From: an uncultured bacterium
GTDB lineage: Bacteria; Actinomycetota; Coriobacteriia; Coriobacteriales; Coriobacteriaceae
Reading direction: 5' to 3'
NCBI GenBank assembly: GCA_905215835.1
Contig: CAJMRR010000131.1
Location: 1-5,787, forward strand
Length of the DNA stretch: 5,787 bases
The notes beneath the pieces were generated by a model. It ran no database searches and was not told where the DNA came from. It worked only from the letters and a program-made list of their open reading frames with translations. Shown piece by piece: positions 4,797 through 5,787 of the stretch (positions are counted from its first letter, which is position 1; the number at the start of each line of letters is the position of its first letter). The position numbers and the translations under genes are program-made.

Positions 4797-5787
4797 TTAC
4801 TCAGTCGTCGACGAATCGTCGGTCGAACTCTTGGTGACGCCCTTCAGGCTGACGTTGTACGGCACGTCCTTGGGCATGGGGTTAACGGTGATGTCGGCGT
4901 CCTTCTTGTACTGCTCCAGCCACTCGCTGTACGCGGTGCTGGCCGCCTGCGTCTTCACCACGTTGGAGACGTACTTCTTGATGTCCTTGGGCACCTGCTT
5001 AATGTCATCGACCTGATTATCGACATGGAAGTAGTCGGTGCACTTGATGATGTGATAGCCATAGGTCGACTCGACGACGTCGCTCACATCGCCCTTGTTG
5101 AGTCCCTCGAGCGCCGCCTGGTAGCTGTCGACGAAGGTGGTGAGCTTGTCCCAGCCCACATCACCCTTCTTCTCCTTGGAGCCGGTGTCGTCGGAGTACT
5201 GCTCCACGGCGTCCTCAAAGCTCAGCTCGCCGGAGTTGATCTTGTCCAGACACTCCTGCGCCTTGGCCTTGGCGGCAGCCTTGTCCTCGTCGGAAGCGTC
5301 GGAATCAACCTTGATCAGGATGTTCGACGAGCGGCGAGCATCGTTGTAGTTAGACAGATTCTCGTTGATGTAATCGACAATCTCGCTGTCCTTGGGCTTG
5401 CTGGTGGGTGCCACGGCATCCTTGAGCTTCTGCTGCGCCAGGCTCTCCTTGAGCGAGTCCTTGTAGGTGTCCTCGGTGTAGCCATAGGTCTTAAGCGTCT
5501 TCTTAAAGGCTTTGGCGCCGCCGGCGCTCTTGCACGCGTCCTTCCAAGCCTTCTCGACCTCCTCGTCCGAGACGGTCACGCCGTTTTCCTTCTGCGCCTG
5601 CTGAAGCAGAATCTGCTGCGTGTAGGAGTCGATGAGTTGCTTGCGGTACTTCTTGGGTGTGAGGTCGTTGTCGACCAGATACTGCGCCCAGTCCTTGTCC
5701 TTGGTGTAGCCGTAGGACGTGCGCATGCTCATGATCTGCTTGGTCACGGTGTCCTCGGTGAGGTTGGTGCCGTTGATAGTGGCAGCT
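4797..5787 (-). CDS. Parvulin-type peptidyl-prolyl isomerase / foldase, N-terminus outside window
   Basis: The last 329 residues of a SurA/PrsA-like foldase, which assists folding of exported proteins at the cell surface. The frame stays open to the window edge. The first visible residues, AATINGTNLTEDTVTKQI, resemble the start of the mature chaperone domain after a signal peptide, so little beyond the signal is probably missing; the GTG at 5747 is not the true start. Residues 1-140 are a charged, helical SurA_N-like domain. The rotamase domain spans about 151-253, with the typical YSDDTGSKEKKGDVGW (197-212) and YGYHIIK (242-248). The N-terminal strand reads SSNIL where parvulins have S-H-I-L, so Asn155 replaces a conserved histidine; the second histidine (245) is kept. 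A Ser/Thr/Asp-rich tail ends the protein. Signal type and lipidation cannot be judged. Confidence 0.9.
   Translation of the reverse strand, partial: AATINGTNLTEDTVTKQIMSMRTSYGYTKDKDWAQYLVDNDLTPKKYRKQLIDSYTQQILLQQAQKENGVTVSDEEVEKAWKDACKSAGGAKAFKKTLKTYGYTEDTYKDSLKESLAQQKLKDAVAPTSKPKDSEIVDYINENLSNYNDARRSSNILIKVDSDASDEDKAAAKAKAQECLDKINSGELSFEDAVEQYSDDTGSKEKKGDVGWDKLTTFVDSYQAALEGLNKGDVSDVVESTYGYHIIKCTDYFHVDNQVDDIKQVPKDIKKYVSNVVKTQAASTAYSEWLEQYKKDADITVNPMPKDVPYNVSLKGVTKSSTDDSSTTE

Noticed and set aside
4254..5016. Plus-strand open frames over yqeY and the end of the foldase gene
   Set aside because: They are antisense shadows with low-complexity Leu/Ser-rich products; the minus-strand proteins have convincing family motifs and binding sites.

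Overview
This window looks like ordinary chromosome from a high-GC actinobacterium. The best guess is the class Coriobacteriia, possibly Collinsella. That guess rests on base composition, the style of the genes, a LuxR-type regulator tail and several intergenic fold-backs sharing a GGGACA core. It is an impression, not a database result. Apart from a regulator tail at the left edge, every gene is on the minus strand.

Layout, left to right. Bases 1-299 hold the C-terminal end of a plus-strand transcriptional regulator with a LuxR-type helix-turn-helix. A strong A/T-flanked hairpin (303-343) separates it from the convergent minus-strand genes and can terminate both. Bases 350-4051, read from right to left, form one compact transport operon: an ABC ATPase, a lipoprotein solute-binding protein, two polar-amino-acid permeases and, last, a cytidylate-kinase-like protein. 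A promoter-like site with an embedded dyad lies just upstream of the ATPase gene. Bases 4052-4298 are non-coding and hold that promoter, a perfect 26-bp inverted repeat with a second possible fold, and the terminator of the next transcription unit. Bases 4299-5787 hold a GatB/YqeY-family gene preceded by a parvulin-type foldase whose N-terminus is outside the window. A T-tract-less hairpin lies between these two.

How the genes work together. The binding protein, two permeases and ATPase make a complete importer of the polar amino acid (HAAT/PAAT) family. The binding protein reads most like the PEB1/GluB type, so aspartate or glutamate is the likeliest substrate, with glutamine possible. The kinase-like gene is the promoter-distal member of the unit and its link to transport is unknown. 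The foldase and YqeY genes are probably a separate co-transcribed pair.

No undescribed multi-gene system is evident. The most interesting items are the three GGGACA-containing fold-backs, the parvulin lacking one of its two signature histidines, and the kinase-like gene with a divergent phosphate-binding loop.
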